A stretch of 64,000 nucleotides of DNA from Methylomonas sp. UP202 (GCF_029910655.1 NZ_CP123897.1:62001-126000); one strand, 5' to 3'; positions 1-9,199 are shown, numbered from the stretch's first letter. Program-made: numbers and translations. The notes: generated by a model from the letters alone, not told the origin.

Positions 1-1517
1 AGGTGGTGGCGATCGCGCTGGCGATTTTCGGGGCGACGCTGCTCATGTTGCCCTTCCTCGGTACGTCGTTCATTCCGGAAATGAAGGAAGGCTCCATCGT
101 GCCGGGCATCAATCGCATGCCGAACATTTCGTTGGAAGAGAGCATCAACGTCGAAATGCAGGCGATGAAGATGGTGCTGGGCATTCCCGGCGTCAAAAAT
201 GTGGTCAGCGGCGTCGGCCGCGGCGAGAGTCCGGCCGATCCGCAGGCGCAGAACGAATCGACACCCATCGTTACTTTAAAACCGCGCGAGGAATGGCCGG
301 CCGGCTGGACCCAGGACGATATCGCCGACGCGATGAGCGACACCTTGAACGCCAACCTGCCCGGCATGCAAGTGGTCATGGCGCAACCGATATCCGACCG
401 GGTGGACGAAATGGTCACCGGCGTACGTTCCGACGTGGCGGTCAAGGTGTTCGGCGACGATTTGGTCGAACTGAAACGGCTGGCCGATGCGATCGCGGTC
501 GCGGCCGGCGGCGTCGCCGGCGCTCGCGACATTCGGGTCGAACGGATGACAGGCCAGCAATATCTGAATATCACGATCGATCGCCAGGCCATCGCCCGTC
601 ACGGCCTGAATGCGTCCGACATTCACGACGTGATCGAAACCGCGATCGCCGGCAAGGTCGCCACCGAAATATATCAAGGCGAGCGGCGCTTCTCGGCGGC
701 GGTGCGCTTGCCGGAGAATTTCCGCAACGATATCGCCGCGATCGACAATCTGATGTTGACCGCGCCCAACGGCGCTCGCGTCCGGCTGGGCGACGTCACC
801 GAGATCAGCTTGAACGACGGCCCGGCGCAAGTCAGCCGGGAAATGGGCAAGCGCCGCATCGTGGTCGGCATCAACGTTCGCGATCGGGATTTGGGTGGTT
901 TCGTCGCTGAGTTGCAGCAAACCATTTCGGCCAAGATCGCGTTGCCGGAAGGCTATTATCTGCAGTGGGGCGGTCAATTCCAGAACATGGAGCGGGCCTT
1001 GGGTCACTTGCAGTTGATCATTCCGATCACGATCGCGGCGATTTTCTTTTTGTTGTTCATGCTGTTCCAGTCGTTGCGTTTTGCCGCGCTGATCATCCTG
1101 GTGTTGCCGTTCGCGTCGATCGGCGGGATCATCACCCTGTTCGCGACCGGCGAATATTTGTCGGTGCCGGCCTCGGTCGGTTTTATCGCCCTATGGGGTA
1201 TCGCGGTATTGAACGGCGTGGTATTGATTTCCTACATTCGCGGTTTACGCGCCAGCGGCATGACCCAAGCGCATGCGATCCGCCAGGGCTGCGAGCAACG
1301 TTTCCGGCCGGTGATGATGACGGCGACCGTGGCCTTGCTGGGTCTAGTGCCGTTTCTATTCGCCACCGGGCCCGGTTCGGAAGTCCAAAAACCGCTGGCC
1401 ATCGTCGTGATCGGCGGCCTGATCAGCTCGACGCTGTTGACGCTGGTGGTGTTGCCGGCCTTGTACGGCTGGTTCGACGACCGTAGCGACAGCCGCAAAC
1501 CTTTTTCGATGCATTAA
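1..1517 (+). CDS. Heavy-metal efflux RND transporter (CzcA/CusA family), C-terminal half, 5' truncated by window edge
   Basis: The reading frame is open at the left edge, so the true start lies outside the window; about 504 residues remain, roughly the C-terminal half of a ~1040-residue family member. The family forms the inner-membrane, proton-driven pump of a tripartite CBA system that exports metal cations such as Cu+/Ag+ or Zn2+/Co2+/Cd2+. Visible parts are the transmembrane segment before the second periplasmic loop, the motif FIPEMKEGSI with MPNISLEES typical of this family, a large periplasmic porter domain (about residues 35-325) and a final bundle of helices (about 330-490) with VLNGVVLISYIRGLR. 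The Asp/Glu relay of TM4 that helps tell metal classes apart is not in the window, so the substrate cannot be decided. The stop lies 16 bp before the BatD-like gene, so the two may be cotranscribed. Confidence 0.93.
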   Translation, partial: VVAIALAIFGATLLMLPFLGTSFIPEMKEGSIVPGINRMPNISLEESINVEMQAMKMVLGIPGVKNVVSGVGRGESPADPQAQNESTPIVTLKPREEWPAGWTQDDIADAMSDTLNANLPGMQVVMAQPISDRVDEMVTGVRSDVAVKVFGDDLVELKRLADAIAVAAGGVAGARDIRVERMTGQQYLNITIDRQAIARHGLNASDIHDVIETAIAGKVATEIYQGERRFSAAVRLPENFRNDIAAIDNLMLTAPNGARVRLGDVTEISLNDGPAQVSREMGKRRIVVGINVRDRDLGGFVAELQQTISAKIALPEGYYLQWGGQFQNMERALGHLQLIIPITIAAIFFLLFMLFQSLRFAALIILVLPFASIGGIITLFATGEYLSVPASVGFIALWGIAVLNGVVLISYIRGLRASGMTQAHAIRQGCEQRFRPVMMTATVALLGLVPFLFATGPGSEVQKPLAIVVIGGLISSTLLTLVVLPALYGWFDDRSDSRKPFSMH

Positions 1518-1533
1518 TTTCCGGAAGCCTACG

Positions 1534-3219
1534 ATGTTGACTCGCCTAGGCCGGCGCGCCGGCTTATTTTTTTTGTTGATGCTGATCGCCACGCTGTCGC
1601 GGGCCGCCGACATCCAGGTGTCGGTCAGCCGCAACCCGGTGGCGATGAACGAATCGTTTCAAATCGTGTTCAGCGCCGAGGATGAACCCGACGGCGAGCC
1701 GGACTTCGGGCCGTTGCGCGACCATTTCGAGATTCTCAACCAGCAGCGTAGTTCCAGTTCCTCCTGGGTCAACGGCAAAAGCAGCCGCAATGAGCAGTGG
1801 ATATTGAACGCGATGGCCAAGCAGGCCGGCGAGTTGTTGATTCCGCCGATCCGGTTCGGCGCCGACAGTAGCCGGCCGCTGAAAATTGTCGTGTCCGCTT
1901 CCGCGGTCGATCCCCAGCAGGATGGCGATCTGTTTCTGGAGGTGACGGCGACGCCGGAAAAACCCTACGTGCAATCGCAGGTCATCTATACCTTGAAACT
2001 GTTCCGGCGCGTGCAAATTACCCAGGCCAGCCTCGGCGAGCCGGAGATCAAGGACGCGCTGGTCGAAAAATTAGGCGAGGACGACAGTTACACGACGCAG
2101 GTCGACGGCGTCGAGTATTGGGTGACCGAACGCAAATACGCGATTTTTCCGCAGCAGAGCGGCTTGTTTACGATTGCGCCGCTGACGCTGAACGCCGAAG
2201 TCGTGGCCGGCGGCCGGCCGCGTTTCAACGGCTTCTTCAATCGGCCCAGTACCGAAACCCGCCGGGTCACCTCCAAGCCGGTCACATTGAACGTGTTGCC
2301 GGTACCGGCCGGGTTCGCGGGCAACTGGTTGAGCGCCGAACATCTGGAATTGCGCGAGCAATGGTCCGATCCCGGTCGGCACGCCAAGGTTGGCGAGCCG
2401 CTGACCCGCACGATCACACTGACCGCTCGGGGCGCCACGGTCGGTCAGTTGCCGGAATTGACCGATAAGGCCGCGATCGACGGCGTTAAGAGCTATCCCG
2501 ACCAGCCGCTGTTGAAGGAAGACAAGCTGACCGACGGCCTGACCGCGCTACGCGAGGAGAAAGTCGCGTTGATTCCGTCCAAACCCGGCCGCTACACCCT
2601 GCCTCCCCTGGAAATTCCCTGGTTCAACACCCGTACCGGCAAAATCGAGAGCGCTCGGCTACCGGCCGCGACGATCATTGCCGAAGCCGGCGCCGGCGAG
2701 ACCGCGCCAACCGGCTCGCAACCACAGACCGGCGCGGACGCAACCATGCCGATGATGCGTGTCGAAACGGTGGTCGCCTCGGATAGCGAGTTACGCTTTT
2801 GGCGGGCGGCGACGGTCGTCTGCGCGCTAGGTTGGCTGGCTACCGGAATTTGGGCATGGCGCCGTCGAGCCGGTGCGGTGGCGGAAAACCGCGTCAAACC
2901 GGTGCCGGCCGGCGAGTCGTCGCTGGAGCGCAACTTGAAGCGGGCGTGCTGGGAAAACAATCCGCAAGCCGCCAAGCAGTGCTTGCTGCAATGGGGCCGT
3001 CAGCGCTTCGGTACCGACAGCCTGTCCGGGCTGGCCGACCAATGTAGTGCGATGCTGGCCGAGGAAATCGAGGCCTTGAACCGATTGCTCTATTCCGGTG
3101 GGGAAGCCGATTGGCAGGGGCGCCTGCTTTGGGAGGCTTACGCGGCGGAGTCGCCGGCCGCGCCGGTTCAGTCCGGGGTGGACGACGGGCTGGAGCCGTT
3201 GTTTAAAATCCGCGACTAG
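1534..3219 (+). CDS. batD: BatD-like membrane-anchored periplasmic protein
   Basis: This 561-residue protein has a signal peptide (about residues 1-24, ending SRA|AD), a long extracytoplasmic region made of beta-rich repeats, one transmembrane helix (about 423-442), and a ~119-residue cytoplasmic tail. This architecture and the opening VSVSRNPVAMNESFQIVF match BatD (oxygen-tolerance family). BatD proteins normally act with MoxR, DUF58 and VWA-domain Bat proteins in an envelope stress or assembly complex whose exact function is unresolved. The ATG is preceded by GGAAG at a 7-base spacing. No other bat gene adjoins it: upstream is an RND metal pump, and a MoxR-DUF58 pair sits 22 kb away next to a transglutaminase. 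Family assignment is strong; function is not known. Confidence 0.85.
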   Translation: MLTRLGRRAGLFFLLMLIATLSRAADIQVSVSRNPVAMNESFQIVFSAEDEPDGEPDFGPLRDHFEILNQQRSSSSSWVNGKSSRNEQWILNAMAKQAGELLIPPIRFGADSSRPLKIVVSASAVDPQQDGDLFLEVTATPEKPYVQSQVIYTLKLFRRVQITQASLGEPEIKDALVEKLGEDDSYTTQVDGVEYWVTERKYAIFPQQSGLFTIAPLTLNAEVVAGGRPRFNGFFNRPSTETRRVTSKPVTLNVLPVPAGFAGNWLSAEHLELREQWSDPGRHAKVGEPLTRTITLTARGATVGQLPELTDKAAIDGVKSYPDQPLLKEDKLTDGLTALREEKVALIPSKPGRYTLPPLEIPWFNTRTGKIESARLPAATIIAEAGAGETAPTGSQPQTGADATMPMMRVETVVASDSELRFWRAATVVCALGWLATGIWAWRRRAGAVAENRVKPVPAGESSLERNLKRACWENNPQAAKQCLLQWGRQRFGTDSLSGLADQCSAMLAEEIEALNRLLYSGGEADWQGRLLWEAYAAESPAAPVQSGVDDGLEPLFKIRD

Positions 3220-3233
3220 GCCTGATGCCGGCC

Positions 3234-3788
3234 TCAATCGCGTCGGCGCAAATGATCGCGCGCCAAGTATAACGCGGCGATCGAACGGGCCTCGCTGCAC
3301 TCGCCGCTGGCCAGCAAGCTGTCGATCCTCGCCAGCGGCCACGGTACCACTTGCAGTTCTTCCGGCTCGTCGCCGACCAGTTTTTCCGGATAAAGTTGCT
3401 CGGCCAGGATGATGTCTATCGTGTGCTCCAGATAGGCCGGCGCCAGGGAGACCTGATGGAGATGCCGTAAACTGGCCGCGCCGTAACCGATTTCTTCCTT
3501 CAATTCCCGATTGGCGGCGCTGAGCATGTCCTCGCCGTCGTCCAGCTTGCCCTTGGGCAGCCCCAATTCGTAGCGGTGCAAACCAGCGGCGTATTCCCGG
3601 ACCAATAGTACCGTTTCGGCATCCAACATCGGCACGATCAACACCGCGCCGCAGCCGGTGCCGCCGCGCGCCAGGCGTTCGTAACGGCGGCGGACGCCGT
3701 TGCTGAATTCCAGCTCCAGCGCTTCGACGCGGAACTGGCTGGTCTGAGCGACCACGGTCTTGTTGAGAATTTTCGGTCGGTTCGGCAT
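3234..3788 (-). CDS. nudE: ADP compounds hydrolase NudE (Nudix)
   Basis: This 184-residue Nudix hydrolase has a complete Nudix box, G80-x5-E86-x7-R94-E95-x2-E98-E99-x-G101, which binds the catalytic Mg2+. The N-terminal half (PKILNKTVVAQTSQFRVE, then GCGAVLIVP and LVREYAAGLHRYELGLPKG) matches NudE, which hydrolyses ADP-ribose, Ap3A, NADH and related ADP compounds to AMP plus a second phosphorylated product in the cytoplasm. Its neighbourhood fits: in enterobacteria nudE lies close to yrfG, and here yrfG is the next conserved gene, 1.6 kb away. The TssBC-like gene is immediately upstream on the same strand (64-bp gap) and may share the transcript. The start used keeps the conserved N-terminal strand. 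Confidence 0.92.
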   Translation of the reverse strand: MPNRPKILNKTVVAQTSQFRVEALELEFSNGVRRRYERLARGGTGCGAVLIVPMLDAETVLLVREYAAGLHRYELGLPKGKLDDGEDMLSAANRELKEEIGYGAASLRHLHQVSLAPAYLEHTIDIILAEQLYPEKLVGDEPEELQVVPWPLARIDSLLASGECSEARSIAALYLARDHLRRRD

Positions 3789-3852
3789 GGCTGCGGGTCG
3801 GCGTAAGGTCTTGAGTCACTATAACCCAGACCCGCCGACCGCCGGCAAGAAT

Positions 3853-5172
3853 TTAGCCGGCGTCCGCCAGCGCGACGATGGCCGGCAGGCGGACGCCGGG
3901 GCGCTGGCGGAAACCCAACACCGGCGTGATGCCGCTCGCCAGCAAGGCTTGAATTTGACTCTCGCTCAACACGGTTTCTGCGCCGGCCTGCAACACGGTT
4001 TCGCCTTGTTCGCTGTAGGCAAACACCGGTATCTCCGGGAAAGCCAAGTCTTCCGGTTCCGGGTTGGCCTTTAACAAGGCCTGCGCGCACAAAAACGCCG
4101 GATTGCCCCAAAGTAGCTCTTCGACCGCCGGCGGTAGAGCGCACTCCTCGAACGCCAGACTTTCCAGCGGATCGCGTTTGGCGCCGTAGGGCAAGCGCAT
4201 CAAATAGCGCGGATAAGCCAGTACGACGCGGTCGGCGGCGATGTCCAGGCTAGGCGCGTGGCGGGTCAGCGCGGCTTCGGCCCAGTCTGCCGCGATGCCG
4301 CCGATCGCGCATCCGTCCAGGCTCGCCGCCAGATCGGCGTAAGCGGCTAGCAGTGCCCGATCCGCGTCGCCCAGGCCGAAGCGGTGATCGATCAACACCA
4401 CGGACGAACGGTCGTCCTCGCGGCGGCGGGCATGTTCGACGATAGCCGCGGCGGTTGCCGCGTCGAACGCCGCTGGATCGGCATCGACCAAAAACAGCCG
4501 ATGTTCGCCTTCGGCCGCGGCGCCGACCAAGTTCCGAGTGGCGCGCCATAGGGCTTCCATATCCTGAAAGGCCGGGGCGTGCAAGACGCCGCGCAGATAT
4601 TGGCCGACCACGGCGTCGATCAAGTCGGCCAGGGCGGTGTGTTCCGGTAGGGTAGCCCGACTGACGTGCGGCGCTACCAAGCCGTCTAACCAGCCGGTGA
4701 GCTTATCGGTCGGCACCGACGCGGCTTCCGAGGATCGGCCGAGCAGACGCCGTAAGGTTTCGTCGTCGCTTTCGTCGCCGGTCGGCGCGGTCGCTGGCGG
4801 CGGGGTTACGGCCGGCGCGATCGGCAGATACTGGCGGATTGCCGCCGCGGCCAACTCGGCGGTTGCCGGATTGTTCAAGCGAGTTTTCAGTTCGCTCAAA
4901 TCGGCGAGTAGCGCTATCCGTTTCAGCCAGCGGTCGGGATGAAAATCGTCCAGCTCGGCAAACGGCAAAGTCTGGCCGCCGGTAACCGTCACCGTCGGCG
5001 CCAATTCCGCCAAAACCTGGTCGAAATTGTCGAGGTCAATCGCAATGGGACGCCCGGCGCCGGATCGGCCGGAGTAGCGCCCGAGCAGATAAATGCAACG
5101 GCCGTCGCCATCCTCGATGCGGCGCGATGTTGGCCGGTTCCAGCCCAGATTGAATTCGATACGGCCGGTCAT
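3853..5172 (-). CDS. TssB-TssC-like fused contractile-sheath protein, orphan
   Basis: This 439-residue protein seems to join both type VI secretion sheath subunits in one chain. Residues 1-117 look like TssB: I-EFNLGW at the start, DLDNFDQVLAELAPTV (46-61), LPFAELDDFHPD (69-80) and a helical run ending AIRQYL. A Pro/Ala/acidic linker covers 117-140. Residues ~180-439 look like TssC: HAPAFQDMEALWRATRNLV (198-216), YPRYLMRLPYG (320-330), a following FEE (341-343), LWGNPAFLCAQALL (354-367) and an ETVLSESQIQALLASGITPV segment near 399. The last ~140 residues of normal TssC, including the C-terminal sheath strands, are missing. No other tss gene is present in the window. It may be a sheath-like structural or accessory protein; alternatives are a diverged relic or a non-secretion scaffold. 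Domain resemblance is read by eye. Confidence 0.7.
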   Translation of the reverse strand: MTGRIEFNLGWNRPTSRRIEDGDGRCIYLLGRYSGRSGAGRPIAIDLDNFDQVLAELAPTVTVTGGQTLPFAELDDFHPDRWLKRIALLADLSELKTRLNNPATAELAAAAIRQYLPIAPAVTPPPATAPTGDESDDETLRRLLGRSSEAASVPTDKLTGWLDGLVAPHVSRATLPEHTALADLIDAVVGQYLRGVLHAPAFQDMEALWRATRNLVGAAAEGEHRLFLVDADPAAFDAATAAAIVEHARRREDDRSSVVLIDHRFGLGDADRALLAAYADLAASLDGCAIGGIAADWAEAALTRHAPSLDIAADRVVLAYPRYLMRLPYGAKRDPLESLAFEECALPPAVEELLWGNPAFLCAQALLKANPEPEDLAFPEIPVFAYSEQGETVLQAGAETVLSESQIQALLASGITPVLGFRQRPGVRLPAIVALADAG

Positions 5173-5361
5173 GTCGTTGCTCCTAGTACTGGTTGTTGGA
5201 TTTTGGCCCGACGGGCCGTCACGGATGGGTGCGGTCTATAAGTCTGGACCAATTCGGCGAATTCGTCCGCTCGAGGTCGCGAAGATGGTCAGGCGCGACG
5301 GATTTAGTTAACATCGCGGCCGGCTCGGGGGCTTCCCGGCGCAACTAAAAGTTGAGAGACG

Positions 5362-6021
5362 ATGCTGGATTGGCGAGAAATCGATACCGTGCTATTGGAT
5401 ATGGACGGCACGCTACTGGACCTGAACTTCGATAATCATTTCTGGCAGGAATTCGTGCCGTTACGCTACGCCGAATTGCACGGCTTAACGCTGGAGGCTG
5501 CCAAAGTGGCATTGGCGCCCCGATTTAAAGCGATGGAAGGCAAACTGGAATGGTATTGCCTGGACTACTGGAGCGAAGAGTTGAACTTGAATATCGCCGG
5601 TTTGAAACAGGAGTTGGCGGGTTTGATTGCCGTGCATCCGCATGTCGTCGAGTTTTTGGAAGCGGCGCGCGGCCGAGGCGTGTACTTATTGCTGGTGACC
5701 AACGCCCATCGCGACAGTTTGAGTCTGAAAATGGAAAAGACCTGTTTGCACCGTTTTTTCGATCGTATCGTCAGTTCGCACGATGTCGGGTTGGCCAAGG
5801 AACAATGCGGATTCTGGCGGCGACTGCAGGATCAGCATGTCTTCGAAAAGCAGCGGACCTTGCTGGTCGACGATAGTTTGGCGGTGTTGCGTTCGGCGGC
5901 GGCGTTCGGGATTGCTCATCTGGTCTCGATCAGCAAGCCGGATAGCCGCCGGCCGATACGCGAGATTACGGAGTTTCCGGCTGTGGAAGATTTTCGGGCG
6001 CTGATGCCGGGGCTGTTGTAG
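5362..6021 (+). CDS. yrfG: GMP/IMP nucleotidase YrfG (HAD family)
   Basis: This 219-residue HAD-superfamily phosphatase has motif I LLDMDGTLLDL with nucleophile Asp13 and acid/base Asp15, motif II LLLVTNAH, a motif III Lys in VGLAKEQ and motif IV LLVDDS. The stretches DTVLLDMDGTLLDL, FDNHFWQEFVP and WYCLDYWSEELNL closely follow E. coli YrfG, a cytoplasmic 5'-nucleotidase preferring GMP and IMP. Its proximity to nudE repeats the enterobacterial arrangement. The ATG follows AGAGACG. Its 3' end overlaps the 3' end of convergent rhlB by 56 bp. Confidence 0.93.
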   Translation: MLDWREIDTVLLDMDGTLLDLNFDNHFWQEFVPLRYAELHGLTLEAAKVALAPRFKAMEGKLEWYCLDYWSEELNLNIAGLKQELAGLIAVHPHVVEFLEAARGRGVYLLLVTNAHRDSLSLKMEKTCLHRFFDRIVSSHDVGLAKEQCGFWRRLQDQHVFEKQRTLLVDDSLAVLRSAAAFGIAHLVSISKPDSRRPIREITEFPAVEDFRALMPGLL

Positions 6022-7315
6022 CGGGCTGGCCGTGCTCGCGGTGCGGACGCGGCGGCCGGCGGTCGCGTTCCGGTTTATCGCCGCGCGGCGGCCGCTTGCC
6101 GTGGGCCGGCACGCGTTCGCGCGGCTCGCGCCGTTCCGGCTTGATCACGTCTTCGATCAGCAATTCCTGGTCGATGGCCCTAACCGGCACTTTTTCGCCG
6201 ATGTAATCTTCGATGTCGGGCATCGAGTAGGCATATTCCTCGCAGATAAAGCTGATCGCTTCGCCGCTGGCGCCGAAACGGGCGGTGCGGCCGATACGGT
6301 GTACGTAATCCTCGACATCCTGTGGCAGATCGTAGTTGAACACGTGCGACACATCGGGAATATGCAAGCCGCGCGCCGCGACATCGGTGGCGATCAGCAA
6401 GGTGACCCGGTTTTCCTGGAAGTCGTTGAGCAGGCGCTGACGCTTTTCCTGCGGCACGTCGCCGCTCAGCATCGCTACTTTGTGGCCGTTGGCTTGCAGA
6501 TAATCGTCGAGCTGTTCGGCGCAACGCTTGGTGTTGACGAACACGATGCTGCGCACCGGCTGGTGGGTTTTCAACAAACCCAGCAATAGCGGAATTTTCT
6601 GATCGTTGGCCGGACAGAACGCGAACTGATTGATGGCCTTGGAGGTGACTTCCTCGGTCTCGATCTTGACCATCACCGGGTTATTCATGTGTTCGTAGGC
6701 GAGTTCGGTCACTTTGTAGGACAGTGTGGCCGAAAACAACAGATTCAAACGCTTTTCCGGCGGCGGCATCCGGCGTAGCAGGAAGCGAATGTCCTTGATG
6801 AAGCCCAGATCGAACATCCGGTCGGCTTCGTCCATCACCGACACCTGAATATTGTCGAGCGTGAATGCGCCTTGCCGGTAAAAGTCGATAATGCGCCCCG
6901 GCGTGCCGATAATGATGTCTACGTCGGTTTTCAGTTTATCGAGTTGCTTCTGGTAATCGGTGCCGCCGTAGATCAGCGCGAATTTCAGATTCAGATAGCG
7001 GCTGAGCGCCAGGGCGTCCTTATGAATCTGGATTGCCAGCTCACGGGTCGGCGCCAAAATCAATGCTCTGGGGTTTTTGATCTTTTCGCTTTCGTCGTTG
7101 ATCAAACGCTGAAAGGTCGCCAACAAAAACGTGGCGGTCTTGCCGGTGCCGGTTTGGGCCTGGCCGGCGACATCGCGGTCGCGTAGCGCAATCGGCAGGG
7201 CTCTGTCCTGGATCGGCGAGCATTGGATGAATCCGGCTTCTTTCAAACCTTTGATAATGGAGTCGGACAACTCCAGGTTGCTAAAACGGGTTTCCGTCAA
7301 AATTGTTTTTTTCAT
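5966..7315 (-). CDS. rhlB: ATP-dependent RNA helicase RhlB
   Basis: This 449-residue DEAD-box helicase carries the Q motif (CSPIQDRALP), Walker A AQTGTGKT, PTRELAIQ, DEAD motif MDEADRMFDLGF, FSATLS, and the second RecA-domain motifs ATDVAARGLHIPDV and HRIGRTAR. The FIKDIRFLLRRMPP stretch and the lineup with E. coli RhlB over the whole core identify the paralogue. RhlB unwinds structured RNA for the RNA degradosome. The C-terminal ~60 residues are rich in Arg, Pro and Gly, typical of an RNA-binding tail. It diverges from trxA-rho, the order seen in enterobacteria. The tail coding sequence overlaps the end of yrfG in antisense. Confidence 0.95.
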   Translation of the reverse strand: MKKTILTETRFSNLELSDSIIKGLKEAGFIQCSPIQDRALPIALRDRDVAGQAQTGTGKTATFLLATFQRLINDESEKIKNPRALILAPTRELAIQIHKDALALSRYLNLKFALIYGGTDYQKQLDKLKTDVDIIIGTPGRIIDFYRQGAFTLDNIQVSVMDEADRMFDLGFIKDIRFLLRRMPPPEKRLNLLFSATLSYKVTELAYEHMNNPVMVKIETEEVTSKAINQFAFCPANDQKIPLLLGLLKTHQPVRSIVFVNTKRCAEQLDDYLQANGHKVAMLSGDVPQEKRQRLLNDFQENRVTLLIATDVAARGLHIPDVSHVFNYDLPQDVEDYVHRIGRTARFGASGEAISFICEEYAYSMPDIEDYIGEKVPVRAIDQELLIEDVIKPERREPRERVPAHGKRPPRGDKPERDRRPPRPHREHGQPATTAPASAPENLPQPETP

Positions 7316-7357
7316 AACGCGATAGAATACCGTAAAAGCCGTGGCGTTTGAAATCGA

Positions 7358-7387
7358 TTGACAATCGAAGCGGGACGAAACTATAGT
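7358..7387 (+). promoter_or_regulatory. Predicted sigma-70 promoter of trxA
   Basis: A perfect -35 box TTGACA (7358-7363) and a -10 box TATAGT (7382-7387) are separated by 18 bp. They lie 30 bp before the trxA start codon, in the divergent region between rhlB and trxA. Transcription would begin near 7394. Confidence 0.7.
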
Positions 7388-7416
7388 CTTGACTTTGCAA
7401 ACTATTGGAGATTGGC

Positions 7417-7743
7417 GTGAGTGACCTAGTCCTTCATGTATCGGACGCGGAGTTTAACGATACCGTATTGAAAGCCAGCGGGCCGGTTCTGGTTGATTAT
7501 TGGGCGGAATGGTGCGGCCCTTGCAAAATGATCGCCCCGGTTCTGGACGAAATCGCCTCGGAATACCAAGGTAAGCTGACCGTGGCCAAACTGAACATCG
7601 ACGAGAACCCCAAAACTCCGCAACATTACGGCGTGCGCGGCATCCCGACGCTGATGATATTCAAGGGTGGCGAGATCGAAGCCACTAAGGTCGGCGCGCT
7701 GACCAAATCCCAATTGGCTGCCTTCATCGATAGCAACCTCTAA
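7417..7743 (+). CDS. trxA: Thioredoxin 1 (TrxA)
   Basis: This small cytoplasmic disulfide reductase (108 residues) carries the redox motif [17 protein letters not shown], the cis-Pro loop GIPTLMIFK and the [11 protein letters not shown]-terminal helix. It keeps cytoplasmic proteins reduced with NADPH and thioredoxin reductase. The start is placed at GTG 7417 ([12 protein letters not shown]), which matches the length and first residues of E. coli TrxA; TTGGAG at 7405-7410 is then a Shine-Dalgarno site 6 bases upstream. An in-frame TTG at 7405 would use those same bases as its start and is less likely. A strong promoter precedes it, and rho follows on the same strand. Confidence 0.97.
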   Translation: MSDLVLHVSDAEFNDTVLKASGPVLVDYWAEWCGPCKMIAPVLDEIASEYQGKLTVAKLNIDENPKTPQHYGVRGIPTLMIFKGGEIEATKVGALTKSQLAAFIDSNL

Positions 7744-7786
7744 ATTTACCGTATTCGACGTTAACCGGACCGCTGACAAATTAAGT

Positions 7787-7814
7787 TTGCTAAGTCCGGT
7801 TATTGCGCTAGAAT
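7787..7814 (+). promoter_or_regulatory. Possible promoter for rho in the trxA-rho gap
   Basis: TTGCTA (7787-7792) and TAGAAT (7809-7814) are 16 bp apart and would give a leader of about 115 nt before rho. The -35 box is weak. It overlaps the right side of an inverted repeat (AACCGGAC 7763-7770 / GTCCGGTT 7794-7801) that could form a hairpin after trxA. In E. coli rho is autoregulated by attenuation in its leader; whether that applies here is inference. Confidence 0.4.
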
Positions 7815-7935
7815 TCCCGGCAGCGTATACCCCACACGCGCCTTAGCCGCCCGAACTCAAAACTCCAACAACACACTTACCCCCGCTGTAAACGGCATTC
7901 TGCTGCTTTACGTGTTCTTTTTTCCCTAAAACATC

Positions 7936-9192
7936 ATGAATCTTACCGAGTTAAAACTTAAACAAGTCAGTGAAATCATCAATATAGCCGAGTCCCTAGG
8001 ACTGGAAAACATAGACAGAGCCCGAAAGCAGGAATTGATCTTTTCGATCTTGAAGAAACAGGCTAAAAGCGGCGAGGATATATTTGGCGATGGGGTATTG
8101 GAGATTTTGCAGGACGGTTTTGGGTTTTTACGCACCCCCGGCGCATCTTATTTGGCCGGCCCCGACGACATTTACGTTTCGCCCAGCCAGATCAGACGTT
8201 TCGGGTTACGCACCGGCGACACGGTAAGCGGCAAGATCAGACCGCCAAAAGAAGGCGAACGCTATTTCGCGATGCTGAAAGTCGAAAGCATCAACTTCGA
8301 ATCTCCCGAACAATCCAAAAACAAGATTTCCTTTTCCAACCTGACCCCTCTGTTCGCCAATAAGCGTTTTCGCTTGGAGCAAGGTAACGGTACCAGCGAA
8401 GATCTTACCGCCCGTATCATCGATTTGGTCGCGCCTATCGGCAAGGGTCAGCGCGGACTAATCGTGTCGCCGCCGAAAGCCGGTAAAACGATGATCATGC
8501 AAGCGATCGCTCATGCGATCGCCGAGAAAAACCCGGACTGCTACCTGATCGTATTGTTGATCGACGAACGGCCGGAAGAGGTCACCGAAATGGAACGTTG
8601 CGTACGCGGCGAAGTGATTTCCAGCACCTTCGACGAACCGGCGACCCGCCACGTTCAGGTGGCCGAGATGGTGATCGAGAAAGCCCGCCGGTTGGTAGAG
8701 CACAAATTCGATGTAGTCATTCTGTTAGACTCGATCACCCGTCTGGCGCGCGCCTACAACATGGTAGTGCCGTCGTCCGGTAAATTGCTGTCCGGCGGTG
8801 TCGACGCGAATGCCCTGGAAAAACCCAAGCGCTTTTTCGGCGCGGCTCGAAATATCGAGGAAGGCGGCAGCTTGACGATCATCGCTACCGCGTTGGTCGA
8901 GACCGGTTCGCGGATGGACGAGGTGATTTTCGAGGAGTTCAAAGGCACCGGCAACATGGAGTTGCATCTGGAGCGTAAGATCGCCGAAAAACGCGTTTAT
9001 CCGGCCATCAACATCAACCGTTCCGGTACTCGCCGCGAGGAATACTTGGTCGATCCCGACGAACTGCAAAAAACCTGGATTCTGCGCAAGATCCTGCAAC
9101 CGATGGACGAGTTGGCGGCATCCGAATTCCTGCTGGGCAAACTCAAGGATTTCAAAACCAATGCCGAGTTTTTCGATTCGATGAAACGCTAA
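7936..9192 (+). CDS. rho: Transcription termination factor Rho
   Basis: Full-length hexameric RNA-dependent ATPase (418 residues; E. coli 419). The N-terminal helical domain begins [15 protein letters not shown]. The primary RNA-binding cold-shock-like fold contains DGFGFLR. The ATPase core has Walker [19 protein letters not shown], Walker [17 protein letters not shown], and the Q/R-loop sequences [11 protein letters not shown] and [16 protein letters not shown]. It terminates unstructured, untranslated transcripts. It follows trxA as in enterobacteria. The gap of 192 bp holds a possible promoter. The C-terminal [20 protein letters not shown] is canonical. Confidence 0.98.
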   Translation: MNLTELKLKQVSEIINIAESLGLENIDRARKQELIFSILKKQAKSGEDIFGDGVLEILQDGFGFLRTPGASYLAGPDDIYVSPSQIRRFGLRTGDTVSGKIRPPKEGERYFAMLKVESINFESPEQSKNKISFSNLTPLFANKRFRLEQGNGTSEDLTARIIDLVAPIGKGQRGLIVSPPKAGKTMIMQAIAHAIAEKNPDCYLIVLLIDERPEEVTEMERCVRGEVISSTFDEPATRHVQVAEMVIEKARRLVEHKFDVVILLDSITRLARAYNMVVPSSGKLLSGGVDANALEKPKRFFGAARNIEEGGSLTIIATALVETGSRMDEVIFEEFKGTGNMELHLERKIAEKRVYPAININRSGTRREEYLVDPDELQKTWILRKILQPMDELAASEFLLGKLKDFKTNAEFFDSMKR

Positions 9193-9199
9193 ACCGTCG

